Assembly: GCF_020858115.1 (NCBI RefSeq)
Contig: NZ_JACYMM010000016.1
Coordinates: 28,566-92,565 of the forward strand
Source of the DNA: Janthinobacterium sp. FW305-129
GTDB taxonomy: Bacteria; Pseudomonadota; Gammaproteobacteria; Burkholderiales; Burkholderiaceae_D
Direction: 5' to 3'
DNA length: 64,000 nt
Below are positions 54,767-63,575 of this stretch, piece by piece. Made by a program: the position numbers and the translations under genes. Each line of letters starts with the position of its first letter. The stretch's first letter is position 1. The notes below the pieces were generated by a model. It was given only the letters and a program-made list of their open reading frames with translations. It had not been told where the DNA came from and searched no databases.

Positions 54767-55867
54767 ATGCATTTGCACCATGCAACTGACGATATCCGCA
54801 AGCCGGCGCCGCCTCCCTTGCCGGCGCGCTTGCACGATCCGCAACAGGAAGCGGCGCCTCCGCGCCCGGCTTCCGCCTGCGGGACGCACGCCTGGCCCTT
54901 GCTGGTCCTGCATGCCGGCGCCAGCGCCATCTTTGCCGCCGCGCTGTTGCCGCCCGCCGGCTGGCCGCTGGCCCTGGCCTGCTGCCTGGTCATCCTGGCC
55001 ATGCTGTTGCGCGCCTTGCGCCCGCCTGGCGCACAGCCTGGCCGCGCCGCCTCCGGCACCGCGCTGCTGGCGCTGGACCTGCTCGTCTTCCTGCTCTGCT
55101 ATGCACTGCGCGAAACCGACGCCGGCTGGCACGCGACCGCCTTTTGCCTCCTGCTCGCCGCACCCTATGCGGGCATCACGCGGCACCTGCTGGGCGGCGC
55201 CGGCCTGGCCGTCGTGGCAAGCCTGGCCTGGCTCGGCCTGCAGGACGAGCTCCAGGCCGGCAGCGCCGCCACCTTGATGCTGCTCAACCTGACCGGCCTC
55301 TGTGCCGGCCATGGCCAGCAGCGCCAGCGCCGCGCGCACGTCCTGCAGCACGCCATGCTCACCGAGCAAGCCATGCGCGACCACCTGACCGGCTGCTACA
55401 ACCGCCGCTACCTCGATGAGCACCTGCTGGGCGCCGAACTTGCGCGTTCACGACGCCATGGCCTTTGCCTGACGGCCATCCTGTGCGATCTCGATCACTT
55501 CAAGCGCGTCAACGACGCCCACGGCCATGCCGCAGGCGATGACGTGCTGCGCACCTTTGCTGCCCTGCTCGGCAACGCCACGCGCCGCGGCATCGACAGC
55601 GTGGTCCGCCACGGCGGCGAGGAGTTCCTGCTGATCCTGCCTGAAACGGACCTGGCAGGCGGCGTGCGCCTGGCCGAGCGCCTGCGCGCCGGCCTGGTGC
55701 AGCACATCGGGACGACGGCCAGCTTCGGCGTGGCGTCCGTCGCGTGCGCACCCGGCCGCCAGGCGCCCGGCGCTGCCGCCCTGGTCGCTGCCGCCGACCG
55801 CCTGCTGTACCAGGCCAAGCACGCGGGGCGCAATTGCGTCAGGGCCGCCATGCTGGACGCCCTGTAA
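54767..55867 (+). CDS. Membrane-bound diguanylate cyclase (GGDEF)
   Basis: Makes cyclic di-GMP from two GTP. The 366-residue protein has an N-terminal membrane region with about five or six helices (about 45-185) and a GGDEF domain (about 205-360) with DHLTGCYNRRYLDEHLL, DLDHFKRVNDAHGHAAGDDV and the active loop RHGGEEFLLILPETD (GGEEF, an active variant). No RxxD inhibitory site is evident five residues before GGEEF. The start is uncertain: ATGs at 54701, 54734 and 54767 are in frame. I prefer the last, MHLHHATDD (AGG 6 bases upstream). It may be co-regulated with the lactate genes through the upstream palindrome. Confidence 0.85.
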   Translation: MHLHHATDDIRKPAPPPLPARLHDPQQEAAPPRPASACGTHAWPLLVLHAGASAIFAAALLPPAGWPLALACCLVILAMLLRALRPPGAQPGRAASGTALLALDLLVFLLCYALRETDAGWHATAFCLLLAAPYAGITRHLLGGAGLAVVASLAWLGLQDELQAGSAATLMLLNLTGLCAGHGQQRQRRAHVLQHAMLTEQAMRDHLTGCYNRRYLDEHLLGAELARSRRHGLCLTAILCDLDHFKRVNDAHGHAAGDDVLRTFAALLGNATRRGIDSVVRHGGEEFLLILPETDLAGGVRLAERLRAGLVQHIGTTASFGVASVACAPGRQAPGAAALVAAADRLLYQAKHAGRNCVRAAMLDAL

Positions 55868-55902
55868 TTGTCATCGAATCAATGTTACCATTCGTTAACT
55901 TA

Positions 55903-55918
55903 TGTACTCATCAGTACA
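55903..55918. promoter_or_regulatory. TGTACT-CATC-AGTACA inverted repeat upstream of the WYL regulator
   Basis: Perfect 6-base arms lie 31-46 bases before the WYL regulator's start codon in an 81-base intergenic gap. The position fits an operator for autoregulation. Confidence 0.4.
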
Positions 55919-55948
55919 CATCCTGCCATTCAATAGAACGGAACCACC

Positions 55949-56968
55949 ATGTCTGAACACGCGCCCCGTCCCTCCACCATCATGCGCCAATGGCAAATGC
56001 TGCGCCTGATACCTCCGGCGCCTCGCACCATCACCGCCAACGAGTTGCACGACAAGCTCAAGGCCATCGACTTTGCCATCGGCCTGCGCACCATCCAGCG
56101 CGACTTGCTGGACCTGGCCGAGATTTTTCCGCTGACCAACCCAGCCGACAGCAAGCCGTTTGGCTGGTGCTGGATGGAAAACGCGGCGCGCATGGACATG
56201 CCGGGCCTGTCGACGCCTGCCGCGCTGACCCTGGCCCTGATGGAACAGCACATGCGCCATGCGCTGCCGCCGTCCACCCTCGACAGCATGCAGCCATATT
56301 TCAGCGCGGCGCGCCAGACCCTGAGCGCCACCAGCGAGCGTGCCAACTCGTCCGCCTGGCTGGGCAAGATACGCGTCATCGCCCCCATGCAGCGTCTGCT
56401 CGCGCCCGTCATCGACGAAGCTTGCCAGCGCACCGTGTATGAAGCGCTGATGCAGAACCGCCAGCTCAAGCTCAGCTACAAGAAGCGCGACAACGACAAT
56501 CCCGTCAGCTATGATGCCGTCCATCCGCTGGCCATCGTGCAACGCGGTCAGTTGCTCTATCTGGTATGCCTGTTCGCCGGGTACAACGATGTGCGCACCC
56601 TGGCCCTGCACCGCGTGCAGCAGGCGGAAATGCTCTACCTGCCCGCGCGCGAACAGCCCGGCTTCGACATCGACGCGTATATCGCCTCAGGCGCCATGGG
56701 CATCCGCGATGGCGAACCGCTGCTGCTCGAAGCCGTGTTTGCCCGCCGCAGCGGCGAACACCTGTACGAGACGCCGCTGAGCACGGATCAGCAATTGCAG
56801 GAACGCGAGGACGGCTCGCTGCACCTGAGCGCCACCGTGCCCAACACGCGCGAACTGCAATGGTGGCTGCTGGGCCTGGGCGATGGCGTGGAAGTGCTGG
56901 CACCGGCCGCGCTGCGCGAACAGATGAAAAGCACCATCACCAGCATGGCCAGCCGCTACGCCGCCTGA
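55949..56968 (+). CDS. WYL domain transcriptional regulator
   Basis: A 339-residue ligand-responsive regulator of the YafY/PafC type. The N-terminal helix-turn-helix (about 10-65) includes MRQWQMLRLIPPAPRTITAN and GLRTIQRDLLDLAE. The WYL domain (about 155-235) has PLAIVQRGQLLYLVCLFAG, where the usual W-Y-L reads LLYL, and a C-terminal WCX domain follows. Such proteins often sense nucleic acid fragments or nucleotides and control DNA-damage or defence genes. GGAA lies about 8 bases before the ATG. No obvious target is adjacent. Confidence 0.85.
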   Translation: MSEHAPRPSTIMRQWQMLRLIPPAPRTITANELHDKLKAIDFAIGLRTIQRDLLDLAEIFPLTNPADSKPFGWCWMENAARMDMPGLSTPAALTLALMEQHMRHALPPSTLDSMQPYFSAARQTLSATSERANSSAWLGKIRVIAPMQRLLAPVIDEACQRTVYEALMQNRQLKLSYKKRDNDNPVSYDAVHPLAIVQRGQLLYLVCLFAGYNDVRTLALHRVQQAEMLYLPAREQPGFDIDAYIASGAMGIRDGEPLLLEAVFARRSGEHLYETPLSTDQQLQEREDGSLHLSATVPNTRELQWWLLGLGDGVEVLAPAALREQMKSTITSMASRYAA

Positions 56969-57031
56969 CGGCGGCCCCCGGCGGCGGCGAAAACTGCTAC
57001 CATCGCGCGCCGCCACTCCTTTCGTCCGCAC

Positions 57032-57493
57032 ATGACCGTCCTCAGCCATACTCATCCGCTGGTGCGCCAGCTGGAAAACGACTTGCTGCCCCTGTTCCGC
57101 GCCGCCCTGCCGCCACTGGCGGCCGCGGCGCCACGGGTGCTCGCCTCCGTCTTCGCCTTTTCCAGCGGCACGGCCAGCGCCTTCCAGGATTATCACTTCG
57201 GCATTTCCTGCCTGCTCGAGGACGTGCCCGAGGATGCCCCGGAAGAAGTCGCCCTGCTGGTCAGCGTCACGGGACTCGACGCCAGCGCCCGGCTGAGCGC
57301 CAAGATCGTCTGGGGCCAGCCATCTAGCTTGGTGGAAACGCAGGCCGAGCTGCCGGCGGCCGACTTGCCGGCCTTGCACGCGGCCCTGCCCGGCTTGCTG
57401 GCCCGCCTGCAACAGGCAGCCAGCCGTGGCAGACCGGGAATCGAACAGGCGCATGAAAAAGTGCCGAGAAACAACAACTTACGATTTCCATAG
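57032..57493 (+). CDS. Hypothetical protein, Ala/Leu-rich
   Basis: A 153-residue predicted cytoplasmic protein that I do not recognise. It starts with a helix (HPLVRQLENDLLPLFRAALP), has a central mixed segment (SVFAFSSGTASAFQDYHFGI, then an acidic stretch LLEDVPEDAPEEVALLVSVT) and a basic tail. The alternation looks like a small alpha-beta domain. There is no good ribosome site before the ATG. It follows the WYL gene by 63 bases on the same strand. A real gene seems likely from codon pattern and the lack of a competing frame. Confidence 0.55.
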   Translation: MTVLSHTHPLVRQLENDLLPLFRAALPPLAAAAPRVLASVFAFSSGTASAFQDYHFGISCLLEDVPEDAPEEVALLVSVTGLDASARLSAKIVWGQPSSLVETQAELPAADLPALHAALPGLLARLQQAASRGRPGIEQAHEKVPRNNNLRFP

Positions 57494-57559
57494 CGCAACT
57501 TTGTTGACTTCCACTAGCCCCACCCCCTATCCTTTCAGTTACGTTTGGTGAGAATGTGT

Positions 57560-57579
57560 GCATGTTCGCGCGAGCATGC
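57560..57579. promoter_or_regulatory. 20-base near-palindrome upstream of the porin gene
   Basis: GCATGTTCGCGCGAGCATGC is symmetric except for one base pair. It lies 107 bases before the TorF-type porin start. It could be an operator or an mRNA hairpin. Confidence 0.35.
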
Positions 57580-57685
57580 TGACGGCATCGCCTTGCTCCC
57601 AATAAAGTCCTTTCCGCATTTTTATCGCAACCATCAGGGCAACGCGCCTGGACGGCCGCTGCCTGCAAATACGGAGCCGACTGCC

Positions 57686-58477
57686 ATGCCATCGTACCGC
57701 CATTTTCCTCGAACATCCCTGCTGGGCTGCGTCTTCCTGCTGGCCAGCGTGCCCGTGCAGGCGCAGACCGCGGACAGCACTGCCGCCACCTTCAGCGCCA
57801 ATGCCAGCCTGACCTCGCAATACATCTCGCGCGGCTTTCGCCAGACCTGGGGCAAACCAGCCCTGCAGGCGGGCCTCGACTATGCGCACCCCAGCGGCTG
57901 GTCGCTCGGCACCTGGGCTTCCACCGTCAGCGACCGCTATATCCAGGACGCCACGGTCGAATGGGACCTGTACGGCGGCTACGGCGGCACGGTGGGCGAA
58001 CTGGGCTACAGCGTGCTCGCGTATTACTACAAGTATCCGGGCGCCGTCTACCGCGCCACTGGTGTCAAGTACGACTATGGCGAGCTGTCGCTGGGCCTCA
58101 GCTACAAGATGCTGTACGCCAAGTACAACCGCACCGTCACGCGCGACTTCTTCGGCATCACCAATGCGCGCGGCACGGGCTACCTGGACGTGGGCGCGAA
58201 TGTCGACCTGGGCCATGCCTGGACCTTGAACCTGCACGCCGGCAATGGCCGTGTGGCGGGCACGGGCAATGGCATGTGGAACTGGCGCGACGCCAAGGCC
58301 GGCGTCACCAAAACCTTCGACGGCGGCTGGAGCGCCAGCGCCGCCCTCACGCGCGCCTGGGGCGCCACCGACGCCTATGACCATTACACCCTGGGCATCC
58401 CGGATGCGGCCGGCCGGTTCGACACCTCGAACCCGGCCGCGGCCACCTTCGTGCTGGCCATCAGCAAGACTTTCTAG
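57686..58477 (+). CDS. TorF family putative outer-membrane porin
   Basis: A 263-residue outer-membrane protein of the Gcw_chp/TorF type. The signal peptide (1 to about 27) ends at VQAQTAD. The mature start has the family opening ATFSANASLTSQYISRGF, then repeated aromatic beta-strands, and the C-terminus ends in a strand with terminal Phe (FVLAISKTF), the BAM recognition signal. GGAG lies 9 bases before the ATG. The open frame upstream of this ATG is not coding. Substrate unknown. Confidence 0.85.
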   Translation: MPSYRHFPRTSLLGCVFLLASVPVQAQTADSTAATFSANASLTSQYISRGFRQTWGKPALQAGLDYAHPSGWSLGTWASTVSDRYIQDATVEWDLYGGYGGTVGELGYSVLAYYYKYPGAVYRATGVKYDYGELSLGLSYKMLYAKYNRTVTRDFFGITNARGTGYLDVGANVDLGHAWTLNLHAGNGRVAGTGNGMWNWRDAKAGVTKTFDGGWSASAALTRAWGATDAYDHYTLGIPDAAGRFDTSNPAAATFVLAISKTF

Positions 58478-58534
58478 GCGCGCTACCCGCGACGCCCGAG
58501 ACACCGATACATCTCCCCACCAAGGAACAGCATC

Positions 58535-60625
58535 ATGCAACTATCACTGAACAGTAAAATCTGCGTCGCCGCCACCGCGCTCGCCGTCCTCAGCCTGGGC
58601 GTCACGGCGGCGGTGATCGGCTACAAGAGCAGCGCCAGCGCCGAAGCGGCCGCCCTGGAACTGGCGCGCACGTCGGCACGCGAAGTGGCCGGCGCGCTGC
58701 AGGCGCGCATCGCCAGCAACCTGTCGAGCGTCTCCAGCCTGGCCGGCGCCATGCGCGGCACCAAAAGCGCGAATTTGCCCCTGCAGCGCGAGCAGATCAA
58801 CGAACTGACCAAGGCGACGCTGACCAGCTCGGAAGACTTGCTGGGCGCGGCCGTGACGTGGGAAGCGAACGCGCTCGACGGCAAGGATGCGGAATTTGCC
58901 AATCAAAAGCCGAACTATGACGCCAGCGGCCGCTTCATGCCCTACTGGACGCGGGGCGCCGGCGGCAAGCTGCAAGTCGAACCCATCGTCTTCGACCCGA
59001 AACCGGGCGCCAACGACTGGTACGACGTGCCCAAGCGCACGGGCAAGACTTTCTTTACGGAACCGTACATCTACCCCGTCGACGGCAAGGATGTGCTGAT
59101 GGCTTCGCTTGTCGCGCCCATCATGATCGATGGCAGCTTCAAGGGCACGGCCAGCGCCGACTTCATGCTCACGCGCCTGGCGAAAATCCTGGCCGGCCTG
59201 AAAGTGATCGAGGGCGGCAAGCTGGCCCTGATCTCGAACGGCGGCCTGTACGCCAGCCACCCCGTGCCTGAACGGCTGGGCAAGAAGGCGGACGACGTGC
59301 CGGCCGCCGGCCTGGAAAAGGTGCGCCAGGGCCAGGCGTATGAATACGAGGACGACAAGGGCTATATCCATTTGCTGCAGCCGCTGCAGATCCACCCCGA
59401 TATCGCGCCGTGGAGCGTGGAGCTGAACTTCCCGAAAAGCGTGGCCACCGCCTCGGCGCGCGACCTGATGATCTACACGCTGATCGTCGCCCTGCTGTGC
59501 GCAGCGGCCACGGCCGGCATTTTGATCCTCGTCGTCAACCAGCTGACGCGCCCGCTGCGCACCCTGGGCCGCACCATGACGGACCTGTCCAGCGGCGACG
59601 CCGACCTGCGCGTCAAGCTGGAAGTCAAGGGCACCGACGAGCTGGCCGTCATCGGCAAGGGCTTCAACGCCTTCGTGGAAAAAATCCACGCCGTGCTGCT
59701 GCAAGTGCAAGCCAGTGCCGACAACGTGGCCCGCGCCAGCGCGGAAATTGCGCAAGGCAATAATGACCTGTCGGCCCGCACGGAACAGCAAGCCAGTTCG
59801 CTGGAAGAAACGGCCGCCTCGGTGGAAGAGCTGACGGGTACCGTCAAGGAAAACGCCGACCACGCGCGCCAGGCCAATCAACTGGCCGCCTCCGCATCGA
59901 GTGTGGCACAGAAGAGCGGCGAAGTGGTTGGCAAGGTCATAGAGACCATGACGTCGATCAATGACTCGTCCAATAAAATTGTCGACATCATTTCCGTCAT
60001 CGATGGCATCGCCTTCCAGACGAATATCCTGGCCCTGAACGCGGCCGTGGAAGCGGCGCGCGCGGGCGAACAGGGGCGCGGCTTCGCCGTCGTCGCCACG
60101 GAAGTGCGCAACCTGGCGCAACGCTCGGCCGCCGCGGCCAAGGAAATCAAGCTGCTGATCGACGATTCCGTGGGCAAGGTGGCGGCCGGAAGCAAGCTCG
60201 TCGATGAGGCGGGCGCCACCATGGAGCAGGTGGTCGACAGCGTGCGCAAGGTGACCGCCATCATGGCCGACATCAGCGTCGCCACCACCGAGCAAAGCGA
60301 CGGCATCGCCCAGGTCAACCAGGCGCTGGCGCAAATGGATGGCGTGACGCAGCAAAACGCGGCCCTGGTCGAGGAAGCGGCGGCGGCCGCCGAAAGCCTG
60401 CAAGACCAGGCCAGCCACCTGGCCGAGGTGGTCAGCGTGTTCAAGCTGGGCGAGCAGCAGCGCCAGGTGGCGCCGACAGCAACGCCGGCGGCAGCCGTGG
60501 CAACGCCGCGCGCCGCGCCGCAAAAGACGGCGCCACCGGCCCAGCGCCTGGCCGCTGCCAAGCCGCACGCGGCGCAGCATGCGCCGGCCAAGGCACCGGC
60601 AGGCGATGACTGGGAAGAGTTTTAA
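58535..60625 (+). CDS. Methyl-accepting chemotaxis protein with Cache sensor
   Basis: A 696-residue chemoreceptor: membrane helix about 7-29, periplasmic dCache domain about 35-305 (GGKLALISNGGLYASHPVPE is typical), second membrane helix about 310-335, HAMP (TRPLRTLGRTMTDLSSGDAD), then the signalling coiled coil with the hairpin tip IAFQTNILALNAAVEAARAG EQGRGFAVVA. The last residues DWEEF fit the W-x-x-F pentapeptide that tethers CheR/CheB, after a flexible Ala/Pro linker. AAGGAA lies upstream of the ATG. The dCache type often senses amino or organic acids. No che genes are nearby. Confidence 0.93.
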   Translation: MQLSLNSKICVAATALAVLSLGVTAAVIGYKSSASAEAAALELARTSAREVAGALQARIASNLSSVSSLAGAMRGTKSANLPLQREQINELTKATLTSSEDLLGAAVTWEANALDGKDAEFANQKPNYDASGRFMPYWTRGAGGKLQVEPIVFDPKPGANDWYDVPKRTGKTFFTEPYIYPVDGKDVLMASLVAPIMIDGSFKGTASADFMLTRLAKILAGLKVIEGGKLALISNGGLYASHPVPERLGKKADDVPAAGLEKVRQGQAYEYEDDKGYIHLLQPLQIHPDIAPWSVELNFPKSVATASARDLMIYTLIVALLCAAATAGILILVVNQLTRPLRTLGRTMTDLSSGDADLRVKLEVKGTDELAVIGKGFNAFVEKIHAVLLQVQASADNVARASAEIAQGNNDLSARTEQQASSLEETAASVEELTGTVKENADHARQANQLAASASSVAQKSGEVVGKVIETMTSINDSSNKIVDIISVIDGIAFQTNILALNAAVEAARAGEQGRGFAVVATEVRNLAQRSAAAAKEIKLLIDDSVGKVAAGSKLVDEAGATMEQVVDSVRKVTAIMADISVATTEQSDGIAQVNQALAQMDGVTQQNAALVEEAAAAAESLQDQASHLAEVVSVFKLGEQQRQVAPTATPAAAVATPRAAPQKTAPPAQRLAAAKPHAAQHAPAKAPAGDDWEEF

Positions 60626-60646
60626 GCCGGCCATCTCTGGCGGCGG

Positions 60647-60669
60647 CCGGCGCCATTCTCAGGCGCCGG
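60647..60669 (+). terminator. Strong hairpin after the chemoreceptor gene
   Basis: Perfect 8-base arms CCGGCGCC / GGCGCCGG with a 7-base loop lie 22 bases past the stop. There is no T-run, so Rho may assist. Confidence 0.55.
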
Positions 60670-60859
60670 TACTATCTGCACCCGCCGCATTCGCAATGGC
60701 AATAACGTTCTTTATATGCCGCCATATAAATACATGCTTCATTCATGATTATGTGCGGCGCCCGCCTGTTTCTTCTCGCCGCCATTCAATGGCCGCACTT
60801 TCAATACAAGCATTGCAGCCAATTTCAGATTTCAATAAAAATAAGATACGCATTTCCTT

Positions 60860-60865
60860 TATAAT
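60860..60865 (+). promoter_or_regulatory. -10 element of lipoprotein gene 1
   Basis: A consensus TATAAT lies 61 bases before the first lipoprotein gene, in an AT-rich stretch (60700-60870) with no gene. The bases after it (GCCGCG, then TACGGCACG, then GCCGG and TGATAA) recur in the leader of the second lipoprotein gene. Confidence 0.6.
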
Positions 60866-60920
60866 ATCGCCGCGCATACGGCACGGCCTCCAGCCGGCTG
60901 ATAATTTATAGGAATTACGC

Positions 60921-61586
60921 ATGAAAAAAATTTGGACTGTATTAATGGTATCGGGCACAGTGGCATTGGCTGGCTGCGGTGGTGGTGGTGGTGGTAGCGA
61001 TAGTGGTAACGGCAGCAGCAGCGGTAGTGTTGCCGTAGCTGTACCGCCAGTGGTGGTCGCGCCCCCGCCTCCACCGGCACTGGCCGCTTATGTTGGTACT
61101 TGGCAACCCGCTTGTGAAGACCAAGCGCGCCAGCGCCTCGTCGTGGCCCTCAAAAGCGATGGCAGCGGCGCCTTGGAAATGTCGACCTACGACGAAACCT
61201 TCGGCACTCCAGATTGCAGCGGTCCCGTGCAATTCACGGAAACGACGAGCGAGAAAATTACCGCAACGCCAGACGGTACTGGCAATATTCAGCTCAAGCT
61301 GGCAGCGGACAGCCCGGCCTCGGACATCCGCATCGACAAGGTCGTATCGTCGCTGCCAGCCCACACCATCCAGTTTACGGGCCCGGCCGTCACCACGGTG
61401 ATGGTCGACGGCAAACCCCATTGGCGCATCACTGATGGCAGTGGCGACACCACGGACATCGCGGATACCGGCATACAACAGGCAGTAAGTGGCAAGGGCG
61501 GCTTTTATTTGCGCGGTAACGAATTGTTTACCGTGATGGAAAAAGACGGTGCTTATGTGCTCGATATGCACTATGTAAAACAATAA
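60921..61586 (+). CDS. Lipoprotein of unknown family, paralog 1
   Basis: A 221-residue lipoprotein. The signal ends in LAGC, followed by a Gly/Ser stretch and a Pro/Val-rich tether to about residue 53. The domain starts LAAYVGTWQPACEDQARQRL and contains SDGSGALEMSTYDETFGTPD, CSGPVQF, LRGNELFTVM and ends YVLDMHYVKQ. Two conserved Cys (ACED and PDCSG) may pair. The YxGTWxxxC opening resembles calycin-like or lipocalin-like exported proteins, but I do not claim the family. AGGAAT lies 7 bases before the ATG. It is about half identical to the next gene's product. Confidence 0.75.
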   Translation: MKKIWTVLMVSGTVALAGCGGGGGGSDSGNGSSSGSVAVAVPPVVVAPPPPPALAAYVGTWQPACEDQARQRLVVALKSDGSGALEMSTYDETFGTPDCSGPVQFTETTSEKITATPDGTGNIQLKLAADSPASDIRIDKVVSSLPAHTIQFTGPAVTTVMVDGKPHWRITDGSGDTTDIADTGIQQAVSGKGGFYLRGNELFTVMEKDGAYVLDMHYVKQ

Positions 61587-61691
61587 ATCAGCCGATAATC
61601 AGCCATTGCGCCGCGTGAACGGCGCAATGCGCACCAGTTACACCACATCCTCCCATCATTCCCTCAAACCATTTCAGTGCATCGCCGCGAC

Positions 61692-61705
61692 ATGATCTAA
61701 ATCAA
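61692..61705 (+). promoter_or_regulatory. FNR/Anr-type box upstream of lipoprotein gene 2
   Basis: ATGAT-CTAA-ATCAA matches TTGAT-N4-ATCAA at nine of ten positions. A consensus TATAAT at 61749-61754 puts the expected start near 61761, so the box is centred at about -62, the class I activator position. The first lipoprotein gene has no such box. Confidence 0.6.
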
Positions 61706-61802
61706 GTCGGCGATAGATTCAGTGAGAATTGCCGCCCATTAAGACTTCTATAATGAGGCCGCGTTTACGGCACGCACCGCTGCCGGATAAAAAGGACTCT
61801 GC

Positions 61803-62429
61803 ATGAAAAAACTATTGGCAGTATTGGCCGGCTCGGCGGCGGCACTCCTGAGCGGCTGCGGTGGCGGTGGCGGCAGCACGACACAGCAGCTTGCCGGCGA
61901 TTCCGGCAGCACCTCGCCACTGGCCGCGTATATCGGCACGTGGCAATCCGCGTGCGACGATCACGACCGTCAAGTGCTCGTCATCGCGTTCAAGAGCGAC
62001 GGCAGCGGTTCGCTGGAACTGACGCCGACCGGCGAAACTTACTTCAAGGCCGATTGCTCCGGCCCCGTGGTCGCGACGGACGCCATGAGCGCGAAGATCA
62101 CCGGCAAGCCGGACGGTACGGCCGACATGCTGATCAAGCTGGCGGAAAATGCCGCGGCAACAAGCTTACGCGTCGACAAGATCACCTCGTCGGTTCCGGC
62201 CTATACCTTCCAGCGCAGCGGCACCAGCGTGCAATATGTGCTGCGAGACAACATACAGCAGTGGTGCGTCAATGTCGACAATGGCGAATCGTGCATGTGG
62301 GATGAAGGCATGCAGCCGGCGCTAAGCGTCCCCGGCGGCCTGTCCTTGCGCGGCAACGACCTGTACTCGGTAGTGCTGGACCCGAAAAAAGGCGTGTATG
62401 TCCTGGACTTGCACTACGTGAAAAAGTAA
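61803..62429 (+). CDS. Lipoprotein of unknown family, paralog 2
   Basis: A 208-residue lipoprotein. The lipobox is LSGC followed by poly-Gly. The domain starts LAAYIGTWQSACDDHDRQVL and shares KSDGSGSLEL, DCSGPV, RVDKITSSVPAYTF, LSLRGNDLYSVV and the end YVLDLHYVKK with paralog 1. It adds two Cys (QQWCVNVDNGESCMW) absent from paralog 1. AAGGA lies 7 bases before the ATG. Promoter leader and protein are both duplicated, so this is a tandem duplication that includes the promoter. An FNR-type box is unique to this copy. Confidence 0.75.
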   Translation: MKKLLAVLAGSAAALLSGCGGGGGSTTQQLAGDSGSTSPLAAYIGTWQSACDDHDRQVLVIAFKSDGSGSLELTPTGETYFKADCSGPVVATDAMSAKITGKPDGTADMLIKLAENAAATSLRVDKITSSVPAYTFQRSGTSVQYVLRDNIQQWCVNVDNGESCMWDEGMQPALSVPGGLSLRGNDLYSVVLDPKKGVYVLDLHYVKK

Positions 62430-62515
62430 ATGCATGATTTGCTGCGGCCACGTCATGGAATCGTGGCCGTTCGCGGCTGCCTGTGTAAAATCAAACAGAC
62501 ATTGCAAAAATAAAA

Positions 62516-62541
62516 AGCTATCCTGTTAAAAAACAGGAGCT
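62516..62541 (+). promoter_or_regulatory. Hairpin enclosing the ribosome site of the acyl-CoA dehydrogenase-like gene
   Basis: TCCTGTT (62521-62527) pairs perfectly with AACAGGA (62532-62538) around an AAAA loop; AGC and GCT extend the stem outside a 2-base bulge. The Shine-Dalgarno GGAG (62536-62539) lies in the right arm, 6 bases before the ATG, so folding would hide it. Confidence 0.6.
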
Positions 62542-62545
62542 TGCC

Positions 62546-63574
62546 ATGTCGAAGCATACCTTCTCCCTGCCCTCCCACGCCACGCTGGATGCCCTGCTGC
62601 AGCCGCAGGACGGCACTTTCCACCCCATCGAAGGTTTAAGCCGGCTGCGCGACGCGGGACTGGACCAGCTGCCCCCGCCCGGCCACGGCGCCACCCTGCA
62701 GCGCTGGCAAATGCTGGCCGCCATCGCCGCCGTCGACCTCTCCCTGCTCAAGCTGTATGAAGGCCATACCGATGCGCTCGCCATCCTGGCGGAGATCGGC
62801 GGCTCCAGCGTGCCGGCCGGCAGCAGCTGGGGCGTCTGGTGCGCGGATCTGCCGGGCGCGCGCGTCCGCTTGCGGCAGACGGCCGATGGCCGCCATGTGC
62901 TCGACGGCCGCAAGGCCTGGTGTGCCGGGGCGCAGGGCCTCAGCCATGCCTTGCTCAGTTGCTGGAACGACGAGCACCAGGCCTGCCTCGCCTCGGTGGC
63001 CTTGGCGCAGCCCGGCGTGCACGTCACGGACGAAGGCTGGCAAGCCGTCGGCATGCATGCCTGCGCCAGCGTCGACGTGACTTTTTCTGCCGCGCGCGCC
63101 TTTCCCGTGGGCGCGCCGGGCGCGTACCTGGCCCGCCCCGGCTTCTGGCACGGCAACGCCGGCATCGCGGCCGCCTGGTATGGCGCGGCCTGCGCCGTCG
63201 CCAGCCACCTGCATGCGCGCGCGCAGCACGCCACCCCCGACCCCGTCCGCCTGGCGCAACTGGGGCAGATCGACTGCGCGCTGCGCGCCGTGGGCGCCCT
63301 GCTGCGCGAAGGCGCCGCCGAGATCGACCGGCACCCGCAAAGCGATGCGATGGCCCTGGCCCTGCGCCTGCGCCTGGCGGTGGAAGATGCCGCCACCCTG
63401 GTGCTGCACCTGGCCACGCGTGCGCTGGGCGCCGGCCCCCTGTGCCGCGACGCCCGCTTCGCGCGCCTGGCGGCCGACCTGCCCGTGTTCCTGCGCCAAA
63501 GCCATGCCGAACGCGACCAGGCCGTGCTGGGCGGCATCGTCGCCGGCGCAGAAGACCATCCCTGGACGCTGTGA
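62546..63574 (+). CDS. Acyl-CoA dehydrogenase family protein
   Basis: A 342-residue flavoprotein-like protein. It has the ACAD outline: N-terminal helices (MLAAIAAVDLSLLKLYEGHT), a middle beta domain (SSWGVWCADLPGARVRLRQT, DGRKAWCAGAQGLSHALLSC) and a C-terminal helical bundle (RLRLAVEDAATLVLHLATRALG). It is shorter than the usual 380-400 residues, and the catalytic Glu cannot be placed, so it may be a divergent or non-classical member. Such ACADs often sit beside PIG-L deacetylase and glycosyltransferase genes; none is visible here. The ribosome site AGGAG is inside a hairpin. Confidence 0.72.
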   Translation: MSKHTFSLPSHATLDALLQPQDGTFHPIEGLSRLRDAGLDQLPPPGHGATLQRWQMLAAIAAVDLSLLKLYEGHTDALAILAEIGGSSVPAGSSWGVWCADLPGARVRLRQTADGRHVLDGRKAWCAGAQGLSHALLSCWNDEHQACLASVALAQPGVHVTDEGWQAVGMHACASVDVTFSAARAFPVGAPGAYLARPGFWHGNAGIAAAWYGAACAVASHLHARAQHATPDPVRLAQLGQIDCALRAVGALLREGAAEIDRHPQSDAMALALRLRLAVEDAATLVLHLATRALGAGPLCRDARFARLAADLPVFLRQSHAERDQAVLGGIVAGAEDHPWTL

Positions 63575-63575
63575 C

